From positions 373,219,009 to 373,283,008 of the forward strand of contig NC_081415.1 of NCBI RefSeq assembly GCF_030272615.1: a DNA stretch of 64,000 nucleotides, written 5' to 3'. The notes beneath the pieces are model-generated. The model was given only the letters and a program-made list of their open reading frames with translations, was not told the origin of the DNA and searched no databases. The first letter of the stretch is position 1; every line of letters starts with the position of its first letter. Made by a program: the position numbers and the translations under genes. Below are positions 12,016 through 24,200 of this stretch, piece by piece. The DNA is from Cryptomeria japonica (taxonomy: Eukaryota > Streptophyta > Pinopsida > Cupressales > Cupressaceae).

Positions 12016-12585
12016 CTAAGATCGTATCACCTGACAAACCTCTAAATACCATCCATCCTCTGGCAACTGCTGCAATATCTGATCTCTCAAATCCGTGCCC
12101 ATAGATATGGTGTATACCTCGTGATGTCTCCTACTCAAAGCATCTGCAACTATGTTTTCTTTCCCTTTGATGTAGTGAACGTCAAAATCATACTCGCACA
12201 AGAACTCCATCCATCTCCTCTGACGTGCATTAGGGTTCGGCTGAGTGAATATGTACTGAAGGCTTTGATGGTCTGTATGAAGCTCAAAATGATGACTCAA
12301 AAGGAAGTGTCTCCACCTCACAAGTGCATGCACTACTACTGCAAGCTCCAGGTCATGAGTAGGGTAGTTAAGCTCATGATTCTTAAGTTTCCTAGACTCA
12401 AAAGCTATAGCCCTACCATCCTGCATAAGGACTGCTCCTAAACCCTCTAGGGAAGCATCTGTGCAAACCATGAAGTCAGCTGAGGGATCTGGTACTATAA
12501 GGATAGGTGCGCTAGTAAGTGCCTTTTTGAGTTCCTGAAAGGCCCTCTCTCACTTCTCTGTCCACTCAAATTTCTTCCCTTTATG
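12016..12585 (-). pseudogene. Element A RNase H
   Basis: RNase H degrades the RNA strand of the RNA-DNA hybrid. The domain reads VCTDASLEGLGAVLMQ (first Asp), HDLELAVVVHAL (Glu), LHTDHQSLQYI (Asp) and a tail ending NIVADALSRR (last Asp), so all four acidic residues are present. A TGA in the RT-RNase H connection near 12550 and a stop at 12016 just after the domain break the frame, which is otherwise shared with gag and RT. Confidence 0.88.
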
Positions 12586-13450
12586 TTAAAGAGAAGTAAT
12601 GGGATGTGCGACTCTAGAGAATCCCTCGACAAAGCGTTGGTAATAACCTGCTAAGCCCATGAATCTCCTGACCTCTGTCACACTAGTTGGCACTGGCCAA
12701 TCCATAATAGCTCTAATCTTTGATGGGTCAACTGAGATCCCATCACTGAAAATAACGTGCCCAAGGTACTTGACTGCTGAACAAAAGAAAGCACACTTTG
12801 ACAAACTGCCAAACAACTGATTGTCCCTCAAACACTGCAAAACCTGCCTCAGGTGCTCCTCATGCTCCTTCTCATTCTGAGAGTATATCAATATGTCATC
12901 GAGGAACACAATCACAAAATGGTCAAGAAATGTGTGGAATACCCCATTCATGAGGCTCATGAAAATAGCTGGAGCATTCGTAAGACCGAATGGAACCATA
13001 GTGAACTCATAGTGGCCATATCTAGTGCGAAATATGGTCTTGTGGATATCACTTTCCACTATTCTCAACTGATGGTATCCTGACTTTAGATCAATTTTGG
13101 AAAATACTTTGGCACCTTGAAGTTGGTCGAATAAATCATCGATCCTGGGTAAGGGATATCAGTTCTTGATGGTTACTTTGTTCAACTGACGATAATCCAT
13201 GCATAACCGAAGAGATCCGTCCTTCTTCTTCACGAAGATGACTGGTGCACCCCACGGAGATACGCTAGGATGTATGTGACCCTTCTCTAGGAGTTCCTCA
13301 AGCTGCATCTTGAGCTCATTAAGCTCATTTGTGGTCATCCTATAAGGTGCTCTTGAAACTGGCTTAGCTCCTAGTACAAGGTCCATATGGAAGTCAATCT
13401 CTCTACAGGGTGGCATTCCAGGTAGCTCTGAAGGAAACATGTTTGAATAT
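12586..13450 (-). pseudogene. Element A reverse transcriptase
   Basis: The RT is recognisable from [20 protein letters not shown] through [35 protein letters not shown] and the catalytic [10 protein letters not shown] to [15 protein letters not shown]. All seven RT blocks are visible in order and the catalytic Asp pair is intact. One TGA at 13159-13157, directly after TIKN, splits the domain. At that site relatives usually have a basic residue, so a CGA-to-TGA change at a CpG is a likely cause. Confidence 0.92.
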
Positions 13451-14060
13451 CCCTTAAGAATAAGATGGTCATCAATCGATGTTTCCTTTTCATCCTCTTC
13501 CCCTTTGTCATTGATGGTGATGACAAATAACTGACATCCCTTTTGCATGCTCCGCTTAAGCTGCATTGCGGAAATCATACAAAGAGACACGGGTCTCTGA
13601 ATCCCTATGATTACTATGGGCAAACCTTGATCATCCTCACACTCGATCACTTTCAAGCGGCAATTTATCTTGGCTCTGTGGGCATAAAGCCAGTCCATGC
13701 CAAGTATGATGCCATATGATCCAAGTGGTGTAACTCTAAGGTCTACTAAGGTGGTGGTATTGCCAATCTGAAGTTGACATGCCCTAACCTTTGATTCCAC
13801 TGACACTCTAGCCCCTGAAGCTAACTCCACTTCCCAATTGACACCCTATCTAGTTGCCACTAGCCCGTAATGCTCCACAACTAATGGAGATATAAAGGAG
13901 TTAGTAGCTCCTGAATCAAATAATATAGATACACTGTTACCTCTGATCATACCTGTAGCCTCAATGACTGTGGCCTGGTGCTCTGCCTAGCGGTTGTCAA
14001 CCGCTGCGAAGACTCTGTGGGACCTGCCCATATCTCCAACTGTAGGCTGTGATGCTGCCA
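13451..14060 (-). pseudogene. Element A aspartic protease
   Basis: A retroviral-type protease processes Gag-Pol. The active site FDSGATNSFIS is intact (catalytic Asp codon at 13917-13915), and the second conserved block is [12 protein letters not shown]. The domain lies in the gag-pol frame between the Gag zinc knuckle and the RT. One in-frame TAG near 13846 follows the active-site region, and another near 13989 precedes it. The segment after the protease (about 13450-13640) is the usual spacer before RT. Confidence 0.85.
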
Positions 14061-15390
14061 TCCTCTGATTCCCTGCCATCTGACCCTAAGGAAACTCTCT
14101 GGCCATGTGCCCCATGGCTACACACGTGAACCAAGCACCACGTGCCTAAAACTGGATGCCCTGAGGCTTAGAAAAAGACTGTCCCCCTGTCCTACTAGAA
14201 CCACTATACCCACCCCTGGAGGACTGTTGATTCCTCGCCAGAGGTGTGTAAGGAACCTGAGATCACTGATCTCACCTCTGACCCTAAGACTACCACTATT
14301 TGGGCTTTGTGCCCTACTGACTCTGCGGAGGCCTCTACCTCTAGTTCTGTTGGGACTGTTGCGGAGGAGGGGGTTTGGAGAACCCCAATGTGTGCCTGTT
14401 ATTTCCCTTCCATTGGGGTTTCTAAAACCCATATGTCTAAGGTACATGGTTTCAGTTCTAGAACCGATCCCTTGTATCCTGTGGCTTGACCTGAATCTCC
14501 TCTGCTATCAAAGCCTTCTCCATGGCAACCTAAAGGCTCTCTAGAGCAGACATCCTCACTGGTCCTGCTATGCCGATATTCAACCCTTTGATAAAATGAT
14601 TTATGAGAAGCTTCTCGTCTTTCAAGTAGTCCATGTATGGCAAGAGCTGAAAGAACTTGCTCTCATACTGGGTCACTAATAAACCCTTCTACTGGAGGTC
14701 ATAGAACTCATCTATCCTACGCTGTCTGTAATGCTCTGACAAGTACCTCTCCCTGAACCTCTCTGTAAAAATCTCCCATGTGAGAGTATCAGCAACTAAA
14801 CCACACTTGTATTCCTCTCGTCTCCACCATGTGGAGGTCGTTGCTCTCAATAGGTGGACTGCTACACATGCCTTTAGATTGCTCTCGTAAGAGCGCAATG
14901 CAAAGCACCTATCTAGGCTCAAAAGCCAAGCCTCAGCTTCTACCCTGTCGGTAGATAACCCAAAAGATGGTGGCTGGAGGCACATAACCTCTCTGATTAG
15001 ATCCCCTCGATCCTGACGTGATCTCTCATAATACACTGGCTCTACCACTGGAGGTGGTCCTGGTAGGTGAACGGACTTGAGCTCATGCCCAACCTGACTC
15101 TCTACGAGATTAGGAGGTGGACTCCTACTTCGTTCCCTATCTGTCGATCTATGGCTCCCTGAGTTCTGATTTTCAACATGATGATCCTCTGCTGGAAGCC
15201 TTTCCTGGACTATCCCTATCAGGTTCTAGAGTGCTTCTAAGATGTCTCAGTTTGGGTCAACTGGCCATTCAGGAGGGGCCTCTAGGTTCCTTTCAAGAAC
15301 TGATTCCTCCCTATCAACCTCTTCATGTGCCATACTTTCATGCCTAGGACCTCTACCACGTTTGCGAGCTTGTTGTGTAGTTGGAGACAT
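14061..15390 (-). pseudogene. Element A Gag with degenerate zinc knuckle
   Basis: Gag would form the virus-like particle. The start ATG at 15390 is the first after the PBS and is followed by a basic, polar leader. The Ty3-type capsid region reads AEAWLLSLDRCF, LLRATTSTWWRR and FRERYLSEHYRQRRIDEF (about 14960-14700). The nucleocapsid knuckle at about 14145-14089 reads W-x2-C-x4-H-x4-F, so two of four zinc ligands are lost (Trp at 14133-14131, Phe at 14094-14092). At least two stops lie in the leader and several in the proline/glutamine-rich hinge before the knuckle. Confidence 0.85.
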
Positions 15391-15540
15391 CCTAATGAAA
15401 ATAAAATAAAATAAATAAATAGTTTATGGAGAAATATTTAATTAGTTAAAATTAAATATCATAGAAAATTAATTTAATATAATAAATTAAATAATTAAAG
15501 CGAAACGTAATGGAGAAAGGTTCCTAGCATTGAAAATCTT

Positions 15541-15552
15541 GCTCTGATACCA
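15541..15552 (-). promoter_or_regulatory. Element A primer-binding site (initiator tRNA-Met)
   Basis: On the minus strand TGGTATCAGAGC begins three bases after the 5' LTR end. It is the exact complement of the 3' end of plant initiator tRNA-Met and fixes both orientation and LTR boundary. Confidence 0.95.
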
Positions 15553-15555
15553 AAA

Positions 15556-18500
15556 TGTCATGCCCAAACTTTTGGGCACGACTGAGATAAGTTTTTTTTT
15601 AAAATAGCAACCTAATAACATTAAATTTGCTAAAACGAAACGCACTAACATGCTTTGTCTTAACTATAGTCTGAGTTAACTCTAACCACTAACTCAAGTA
15701 AGCGAAAATAATTTAAAATTAAATTGCGGAATACTAAAAGAATTATTTATTATCTCATCTATCTTAATCAATAAATTAACTTAGTCATAACTCACTAAAA
15801 TTAATTGACGAAGAAAATATTAATCTCCAATAATCATTAATTGCTTTTAGGATCTAATTAAATTAGTCCTAGCACTTAGATGTATTAATGCCTAAATTTT
15901 ATTTTAACAATAATTAAATTGTAGTTAACTAATTCAACTAAAGGGTCAATTAAATTCATAATGAAATTTGTCCTATAATATTTAATCTCAAAACCCTATA
16001 TCTAGGTGGACTAAAAATATTCCCTATAGTCAAATAACTTGCCAACAGAATAAATTTCCTAAATGATTAATTCCAATCTAATTTAAAATTTAAGAATTCA
16101 TATTTTAATGTTTATTTAACATATATAAAATATGAATGTTAAATAAACTAATTGAATTAAAGTCAAATTTATACATCCATAATTTTAAACTATATATATA
16201 TAAACACCTATATATTTATATGTTAGGATATTCCCCCCCCCCCCCTTTTTTAAACATACATTTTTTTCAAATTACCCATGAACCCTAATTTAAAATATTA
16301 TAAATAGAACCCATTATCTTAACCTCCCTTTTATTTCTTTTAAATTATCAAGTTTACCCTAACCCCAATCGGGTTAGGGTAACATGATTTTTTTTTGTGT
16401 TGCAGCGAGGAGGCCCGAAGGGAAGCGGTGGCCATGGAGGAGAATCGACAGAGGTTTTTTTGTTGGGGGAAGGGTTGCTAATGGTGGCAGCAGTGTCGAG
16501 CGCCGCCCACTGTGTGTCCACACAGTGGCGGGCCGCGGGCATCACCCACTGTGTTCCCACATAGTGGCAGGTTGCGGGCCACCCACTGTGTGTCCACACA
16601 GTGATGGGCCTTGGCACTGCCCACTGTGTATCCACACAGTGGGTTCGCCCCCCCCCGAAACCCCCTTTATATATATATATATATTTTAAATTTTCTTTAA
16701 AAATAAATTAATATATATTTATATATATTTATATGTTTATATATTTTAAATATAATTGTATATATATATATATTAGATACACAAGATTTCTTGGATGATT
16801 TTACCATGCCAATATATGTTATTATTTTAATCCTTTGAACAGATTAATTAAATTATTCAATTTTAGATCAATGTATTAGTTTATTTTTTTCGATAACCTT
16901 GCTGCTTAAATCAGAGATAGACTAAATAATTTAGATTTATTTTCTGCAATAAATGATTGACAGAAATCCAATAAAATTAAACAGCAACTATAGAATATGA
17001 TATTATTTAAATTAACTAGACTATTTAACTCTCTAGATTTTATTTTCTGCAAATAGGTAAATGACAGAATTCAATAAATTCAACAACAACTATATAAATG
17101 TGATATTATTTAAATTTATCCTTAGAGATATGCATAAGGAAATAAACTGATCCTTTTATTTTCAGAAATAATATGCAAAATAAAATTTTCATTTCCAAAA
17201 CTAACATGCATACTATAATTTCAATAATTATAGGGAACTTAATCCAAGATAAACATTTTTTTTTTTGCAACAAAATAATACTTTAACAAAATAAATGCAT
17301 TTCTTTAGAGTACATTTAGAATACATTATAGCCATCAATACAAATGGGTGTGGTACCCGCCTAGTCTCTCATTTCTATTAAATGAGGACTTTAATTAAAA
17401 TAAATACATTTTCTTTTCAAAGTAATTACAACATATAGTTTCTCATTCACACTGCTGCAACTTAACATATAAAATATTCTATTTCCAATTCTTTTCCTGC
17501 AAACAAATAATTCCAGCAACTTCTACTTGTCCTTTTCTTTTCTTCCAACAACCTAAAAATAAATCATAGGCTATGACCATGGAGTGCTCACCTCCTAGCC
17601 TAGGCTTACTAGAAGCCACCCCCAAGCTTGGAGAACCAAGCCCTAGACAGGTTACAAACATGCAAACACAACAAGCAAGGGAAAAATCACATAACATTCA
17701 CTTTCCCAACCAAGGCTACACTTCATCACAACATGTGATGATTTCACATGGGTGGTATTGGACCAAGTACCCTGAGGAGACTGCAAGCATAGTAGAACAC
17801 AATGCCACCTCATGGCAAACAAAGTTATTTCATAAGATCATTAACCCCACATTCCTTATGCCCCCTGAGGCATTCATGCCATACATTCTCCCCTTATGAC
17901 CCCCAAATGCACAAACCAGGCCATCCAGCAAGGGTCACAATACACCCCTTGAGTTCACTCTCATAAAGAGAGTCTCTCACTCGAGGGCTGTCAAACTTCT
18001 ACCACCTGCAAGACCATTCTACTCTCCCAAGAGTAGAAGGCCTTGGTTACTCCCAAAACACAGAAATGCATACAAGACAATAAAAGATGTCACAAAGTAA
18101 TTTTCACAATAGAAAATACAAGAAAACCATTTTTACATACAAACTAACTTTCCATCATAAACATGCAACATGAAAGAAACACAAGGAGAAGATAAACCAA
18201 CCTTAAATCTGCCCAATGGTATACTAGAACCAATTTGAGCATGAGCAGCCCAAATCCACAAATCTTCCTTCCACACTTAGCCAAAATCTCGAATAAAAAA
18301 AAAACTTAAACTTTTCAAAATGCAGTCTCCAAAAAATGGAGAGTGGCTGATTACCCACAAAATCTCTCATTCTTGCCTAAGAAGACCTCAGTGAGAGTTC
18401 TCATAGGTTTCTAAAATTGAAAAAGGAAAAAGTAAGAAAAAGATAAAAATGATCTCTCATCAACAAGGAAGGTTATCAAACCTAGATGGCACCTTCTAAT

Positions 18501-19503
18501 TTTGAATTTTCGCACATCTTAGAAAATCCACTTTTTGGGATGACTAAACAGTCACATGGGAGTAGATACATGCCTAAAAACACTCCACTCCTAACCCATA
18601 AGTATACCTTATGGGCTTTAGGAAACACCTTTAAACTACCCCTAGGAGTCCATTTCACCCCTTATAAACCCATCTGAAGTTTATTTTTGGGTCAAACTTG
18701 AGTTGACCACTTCAAAGACTCTCTACTCAGGGAAATTTTAGAACCACATTCAAATGTTTGAAAAAGCTATAGTTAAACAACTCCCTTCAAGAGACAAGTC
18801 AAAATTCAAGACATAATCAATACATGTGTCAAGTGACACAATAAAATGCATTACAAAATTACACATGGAAATTGTCTCTTGTTGGATTTAAATAAATCAG
18901 TAATAAAATTTAACACACATGCATCATTCACTATTACAAATAAAATACTATACATACGGGGTGTTGTCTCTCCAAATAGACAACCCCTGGCTTTACGAAC
19001 GTACATAGGTCTAGGTTTGGTTCTCCATAATATTTCCATGGTCACATGGATAATTTCCTGCGCATCTCAATTACACATTAGTACTTCCAGATAACCTCAT
19101 ATAATATTTAAACATATGAATAAGAATACACGTCAAAAACTCTGCATACAATTGATATTAAACAAAGTCAATATATCTTGTATCAAAATAAATCCACATA
19201 AGCAATTATCATAATCCTCATAATTTTGATCCATACATAAAACATGCATCCTATTTCTATCATCATAGTAAAGTCCTGCAATTCCAATAATGACATACAT
19301 CATCACAAAGTAATCCTATTCTAGAATCATATAGAGTTCTATATCTATAATGCATAGAAATGAAGCATCAATATATATCAATGTTATCCAAATCATGAAA
19401 TCATATAAGTTCCAAATCCATAATGTATAAAAATAAAGCATCCATAATAGTCTCAACATGAAAAATACTAAAATGCTAGGATGAGTTGGGGTAGGGCCTC
19501 ACA
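15556..19503 (-). mobile_element. Element A 5' LTR (right copy)
   Basis: This 3948-bp LTR reads on the minus strand from TGTGAGGCCC to TTTGGGCATGACA and is collinear with 6679-10615. It has four hairpin units (16507-16643) where the partner has two, a C-run near 16232-16245, and an extra block at 17137-17240 missing from the partner. A short minus ORF at 17479-17697 mirrors one in the other LTR. Confidence 0.92.
16507..16643. repeat. Array of four palindromic hairpin units in the LTR
   Basis: Each unit is an inverted repeat with arms CCACTGTGTG and CACACAGTGG around two bases, at about 16507, 16545, 16582 and 16619. GC-rich spacers (GGGCCGCGGGC and similar) separate them. The partner LTR has two units at 7768-7833, one with altered arms. 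Confidence 0.88.
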
Positions 19504-19879
19504 CTTGAAGTGTAGAAGGTTTTGGTCTAAACCTTGTTATATGTTGTCTTTTGTTTCTGTTTCCCGTTGTTTCTCTCCATAAGCGACGAAGATTTAAGAT
19601 TCAAGTAGGGAATACAAAGCAATTAGAATTTGAGAACAACAAGTCTATTTTAATCATTATAATTAAAAAATATAAATTTTAATAATTTGTCTTCAATTAT
19701 AAACACTATTGATATATTAATGTTTCAATTAGTGCAAGTGAAATTGCTAGTGGGAGAATGAGAGAATTATCAATAATCTATGTCTAACCTTTATCCTCTT
19801 CATTGTGTGAGTTTTGCGTCAATTGTAGAGGCTACACAATTCAAGGACGTGCTAGACAAATATATGACAATTTTGTTAT
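19504..19879. other. Flanking DNA between elements A and B, no gene seen
   Basis: The first five bases (CTTGA) are the right copy of element A's target duplication. The rest is AT-rich, without a recognisable ORF, and would have been continuous with 5704-6678 before element A inserted. Confidence 0.6.
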
Positions 19880-21385
19880 TGTGAGGATCCGGTTATTACT
19901 GAGAGGGGGGGTGAATTAGTAATAACAATAATCTGAAATATTTTATCAATCTGAAAATACTTCTCAAAAACAGTTCATAACCAGTACCGGTAACTACTTA
20001 ATCAATCACTTAAAGAAGATTTACCAAACTACTCATTCATTTGTTCATAGACATGTAAGCAATGTAATGATATCAAATCCAAGATAAACAAATCAACCAC
20101 CATATGAACAATGAGATTTTTCACATGGTAACCCAAATGGGAAAAACCACAATGGGAATTCGTACCCACAAAATTTGCACTCTTTCAAAATGTGCCCTGT
20201 TAAAGGCCTAGTCTGCTTAGGAGCTTTACAATAATGGTTGGTTAAGAGAAGACCTTGTTAGGAGTCACTCGATGAAGGGATTTTAACCTTAGATTTGTTA
20301 GTAACTCTACACTATTAGGAGTAACCTTCCTAAAGGATTTAAAGTCAAGTTAATGAGCCACACAATGAAGGGATTTACAATATTAGGCCTATTAGTACCT
20401 ACCCGGTTAAGGGATTTTAATACTATTGTAACTGTTAGGGAACAATATGTAAATGACCTGATCACAACACTCTCTACTTGCTAGTACAAATCCACTTTAG
20501 CTCCAATCTGATTCACACATGTACACATCTCAATTTGGTTCGGCACACTCTCCTTCTATGATCACCAACACAAAATCTCTTCTCAAAATTGACCTAAATG
20601 CATTTTTCAACTAGGTCAGTTACATAACCCTAACCAGATTCAATATACATTAAATTTACATCATAGATCATATCATATCATTACAAATCATTAAAGTTCA
20701 TCATACAGATCATTACAACAAATTTTAAGACAATTACAATTGTTAAATGATCATAACACATCATCGTACATCGAACTGATAAGTTGTCAAACGCTTATCA
20801 CATTCTACTAAGAACTTCATTGTTTCCCAAGAAATTAGCTCCATGATCATGCTCAAACAATATCTTATCCATTCACATGGATTCTGACATGTCACCACTA
20901 AGATAAGATCATGAAAAGATTCACCGCCAAACCATAAAACATCACCAGTTAAATCTCTTGTCACCGGTTCTCAAACCCTACACTGAAAAAACAACAACCA
21001 ATTACAAACATGACTTTCGGTTCTCCAAACATGAAGTGGTCCCTTTCATAGACTCATTATAATGTCATAAGGATATATTCCAAACCACAACACCTAATTG
21101 AACACGGATCTCTACCGCAACCATCTCCTATTGTTCCTACTTACCGGATGACTGCAACTTAGCAGTTTTGTTGTCCAACTCAATTCATTACCGGTTAGGC
21201 TCTACTTAGATAACTTAGATGATATACCAAACATAAACAAACATGGCTGCCATCAATAACAACACAAATAACTAGTCATAAGACATCATATCATAATTAT
21301 ATCATCACTAATAGTCCATTAATATATCATAATCATCCTTTACCGGTACATCATCATCTCCATCAGGTATGCCAACATGCCAACA
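19880..21385 (-). mobile_element. Element B 3' LTR (left copy)
   Basis: This 1506-bp LTR runs on the plus strand from TGTGAGGATCC to GCCAACA and pairs with 26098-27587. It contains the CTGAGAGGGGGGG...GTGAAT motif near its edge, the block AACCCAAATGGGAAAAACCA, and several degenerate GTTAAGGGATTT-type short repeats (about 20190-20430). Confidence 0.9.
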
Positions 21386-21399
21386 TTCTCCCTCTTTGG
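21386..21399 (-). promoter_or_regulatory. Element B polypurine tract
   Basis: On the minus strand CCAAAGAGGGAGAA directly precedes the 3' LTR start TGTTGGCATG. Confidence 0.8.
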
Positions 21400-21689
21400 A
21401 ATTTATGGAAACAGTGAAAAAATTCAACACCAAAACAATCAACTGATGACAAATACCAGGAACTCAACATTCCATGTTGTACTGATTTGTGCTTCACTTG
21501 ATCTTCTCCTCCCTTGCATTACTTCTCCCTTTCATTGTTCTTCTCCCCCTCTGACAACAATGCCAAAGGTGCAAAGGCATATTTTGTCTTCATTTTTGCT
21601 ACTTTATCTCTGTTGCTCCCCCTGAGGAGTAGCCCACTACTCATCAATCCATAGTGAAATATGTTCAAGAAGCCCACTGGATTGATGTA

Positions 21690-22024
21690 TCACTAGCATC
21701 CTAGTTGATCTTGTGTAGGGGTATAACCCCTAGCTTGCCTCTGAGATATTCAAAGGTTGCCTTAGGCAATGGTTTGTTGAATATATCTGCCAATTTCTCC
21801 TTACTTGACACATGCTCCAATCTCGCTTTCTTTTCCTACACTCTTTCTCTCAGAAAATGATATTTCAATTCAATATGTTTAGTCCTAGCATGCGGTACCG
21901 GGTTCTTAGAAATATTTATAGCACTTGTGTACAATTTATGGATACAACCACATACTCTGCTTCTGTTGTAGACTAAGAAATACAAGTATGTTTCTTACTA
22001 GTCCAAGATATCAGTCTACCACTC
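21690..22024 (-). pseudogene. Element B RNase H, 3' part
   Basis: Downstream of the 992-bp insertion the minus strand resumes with GRLISWTSKKHTCIS and TTEAEYV, the copia RNase H signature containing the catalytic Glu. It then degenerates through stops near 21975 and 21900 toward the PPT. The 5' part of the domain (VFIDADWVG) is at about 23095-23070, beyond the insertion. The split falls between the GGAFFLGG and LISW blocks. Confidence 0.85.
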
Positions 22025-23016
22025 GGTGAACTCACAAAGCTAGTTCCCACTTTTTGGTACGACCTGATTTTTGCTGAAATCATACATTTTAAAAAAAATA
22101 TAATGATTTAAGCTTCGAGAGGTCCCATTTGAAGTAATTAATTGAAGAGAGTTAAATCAAAGGCTCTTAGATCAAAATTTCTTGGATAGAACCTCTCTAC
22201 TTCTAAATCATACTTGCAATGGAGTCTCCTTTGCATCTATCAAATGTTGATAAAAAACCAATTTTACATTAGCTTTTGGGGGGTCAAATTAATTCATTTA
22301 AAAGTTTTTTTTAAAAAGTATTTAGTCCTTATTATAAGCTTTCCAAATAGTATAACTTTTAATATATTTAATTTCATTAATATATTTTCATTTTATTTCT
22401 CATGAATGTAGGTTTTTCACCGAGCATGAACTTCTTTGTTCAATGCATTGGGAAAAATAGTAAACTAATTCAAAAAAATTCTAAAAAATATCTATGCACT
22501 AGGTATTGGTGTTTTCTTTCTAACAAATAAAACAAAATTAAATTTTGATATATATAGAACAAGTTATGTGTTCAAACGTACACCTATATCCAAATTATAA
22601 TTAGTCGAACTTCAAAACTTAATAAAATAAAAAATATTCAACATATCACTATCAAACAAAGTGCATGCCCTGGGTATTGATGTTACAAACCAAAATTCAA
22701 AACAATTAAGTTTTTATCATTTATAGAAAAAAAAATTATGTGTTTCAGGATACACATCACTCTTTAAAAATGTTGTTTGCTGTAAACAACTAATTTTTGA
22801 GGGAGATGGAAAAATCAATAAAATTTTATTCAAACAAATTTGCAAAAAATATATTTAGAATCTACAAACAAGATGTTAAAAATCACTAGTTTATATCATC
22901 TTCAAATTCTTAATGGTTTAAAAGTTATAGGTGTTAGAAAGTGAAGGTTTTTTTCAAAATATTCATCTAAGTGTCAAAGTTGGTCAAAAAGTGGGAACCA
23001 GTATTGTGAGTTCACC
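22025..23016. mobile_element. 992-bp inverted-repeat DNA transposon (MITE-like) inside copia RNase H
   Basis: The two ends are inverted copies matching at 29 of 32 positions, beginning GGTGAACTCACAA and including GTTCCCACTTTTTG. The interior is AT-rich with no transposase ORF, so it is non-autonomous. It carries two diverged direct repeats of about 170 bp (from about 22490 and 22660, sharing GGTATTGNTGTT). Flanks CCACT(C) on the left and CCACC on the right look like a short imperfect target duplication. It interrupts copia RNase H between two normally adjacent motifs. Superfamily unknown. Confidence 0.78.
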
Positions 23017-24200
23017 CCACCTAGAAAGAATGCTCCACCTATTGTGCTCTTCTGGTCATCCACATTTCCTACCCAATCTGCATCAATGAATACCTGCAAA
23101 GAAAAATTTCCTCTATATGGATACCATAATCCATAGTCAATTGTCCATCTAATATATCAGAATATTCTCTTCACTGTTGTCATATATGTCTTCTTTTGAA
23201 ATCTTGCTACTAAACCAATGGCATGGGCAATATCCAATCTACTATGAACAACATAATGAAGTTTCCCAATCATAGATCTATATTCCTTCTCATCCACCAA
23301 GGGTGAATCATCTTATTTTGATAATTTGAAACCTGTAACCATAGGTGTTCCAACTGGTTTATAGGCTTCCATTCTAAAGGTGTTTAACACTTCCTTCACA
23401 TACTTAGATTGACTGATAAAAATTCCACCTTCCAGTTGTTGGACCTGCAAACCAACATTTTTTTTTATCTCACCTATCAGAGACATCTCAAACTCTTCCT
23501 TCATCTCATCTGCAAAAGTCATACACATCATCATTTCCTCCAAATATGATGTCATCAACAAATATTTCTGCAATCAACATCTTGTCTCTTTAGTCTTCAA
23601 ATAAATATTTTTGTCCTCATTGGTTCTCTGAAATCCTATCTTTATCAGATGTGCATGGATTCTTTCATACCATGCCCTAAGTGCTTGCTTTAACCCATAT
23701 AATGCTTTATGCATTTTTCATACCATATCCTTATCTTCTGACAATGCAAACCCACCTGGTTGTTCAATATACACCTCTTCTTCAAGAACACCATTAAGAA
23801 ATGTTGGCTTTACATCCATTTGGTAAACTTCAAAACCTTTAAATGTTGCAAATGCAAGTAGCATCCTAATTCCTTCAAGACTAGCAACCGGTGCAAAGGT
23901 CTCTCTATAATCTTCACCTTCTTCTTGTTCATACCCTTTGCAAGCTAGTCTTGCCTTGTTTCTAACAACTTCTCCTTCTTCATTCAACTTGTTTCTATAT
24001 ACCTACTTTGTACCAATCACATTTTTATCATCAAGTCTAGGAACAAGTGACAAAGTCTTGTTCTTCTCAATTTGATCAAGCTCTTCCTCCATAGCCTTTA
24101 TCCATTCATCATCCTTGAGATCTTCTCTTATTGTCTTCGGTTTAACTATGGAAATTAGACAAGCACTTTCTCTAATTTTTCTCCTTGTCTGTACTCCAGC
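23017..24200 (-). pseudogene. Element B copia reverse transcriptase
   Basis: The region starts with DDEWIKAMEEELDQIEKN and continues with NKARLACKGYEQEEGEDY, FAPVASLEGIRMLLAFA, GFEVYQMDVK and FLNGVLEEEVYIEQPGGF, the classic copia RT N-terminal blocks. ALYGLKQALRAWY follows. The catalytic VDD motif (about 23548-23560) is in a different frame from both flanks, so two compensating frameshifts surround it. The end reads KEVLNTFRMEAYKPVGTPM and then the start of RNase H. Several stops are present. The LTRs, PBS and RT type all fit Ty1/copia. Confidence 0.92.

Larger units (their letters stand above)
6679..19503 (-). mobile_element. Element A: Ty3/gypsy chromovirus (Del/Tekay type), near complete
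   Basis: The whole element is 12.8 kb and reads on the minus strand: 5' LTR (15556-19503), initiator-Met PBS, gag, protease, RT, RNase H, integrase, chromodomain, PPT and 3' LTR (6679-10615). The flanks CATGA (6674-6678) and CTTGA (19504-19508) are a 5-bp target duplication with one mismatch. Gag and pol share one frame as far as integrase, which fits the Del/Tekay layout. Several in-frame stops and two frameshifts make it inactive. The LTR pair looks only a few percent diverged outside indels, so the insertion is fairly young. Confidence 0.93.

Noticed and set aside
14107-14544. 145-codon plus-strand ORF
   Set aside because: Antisense shadow of the Gag hinge and knuckle of element A, arising from its proline- and glutamine-rich composition.
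16354-16635. ORFs on both strands encoding a repeated WTHSG/HTVAG peptide
   Set aside because: Produced by the hairpin minisatellite in the LTR; present in only one LTR at this length.
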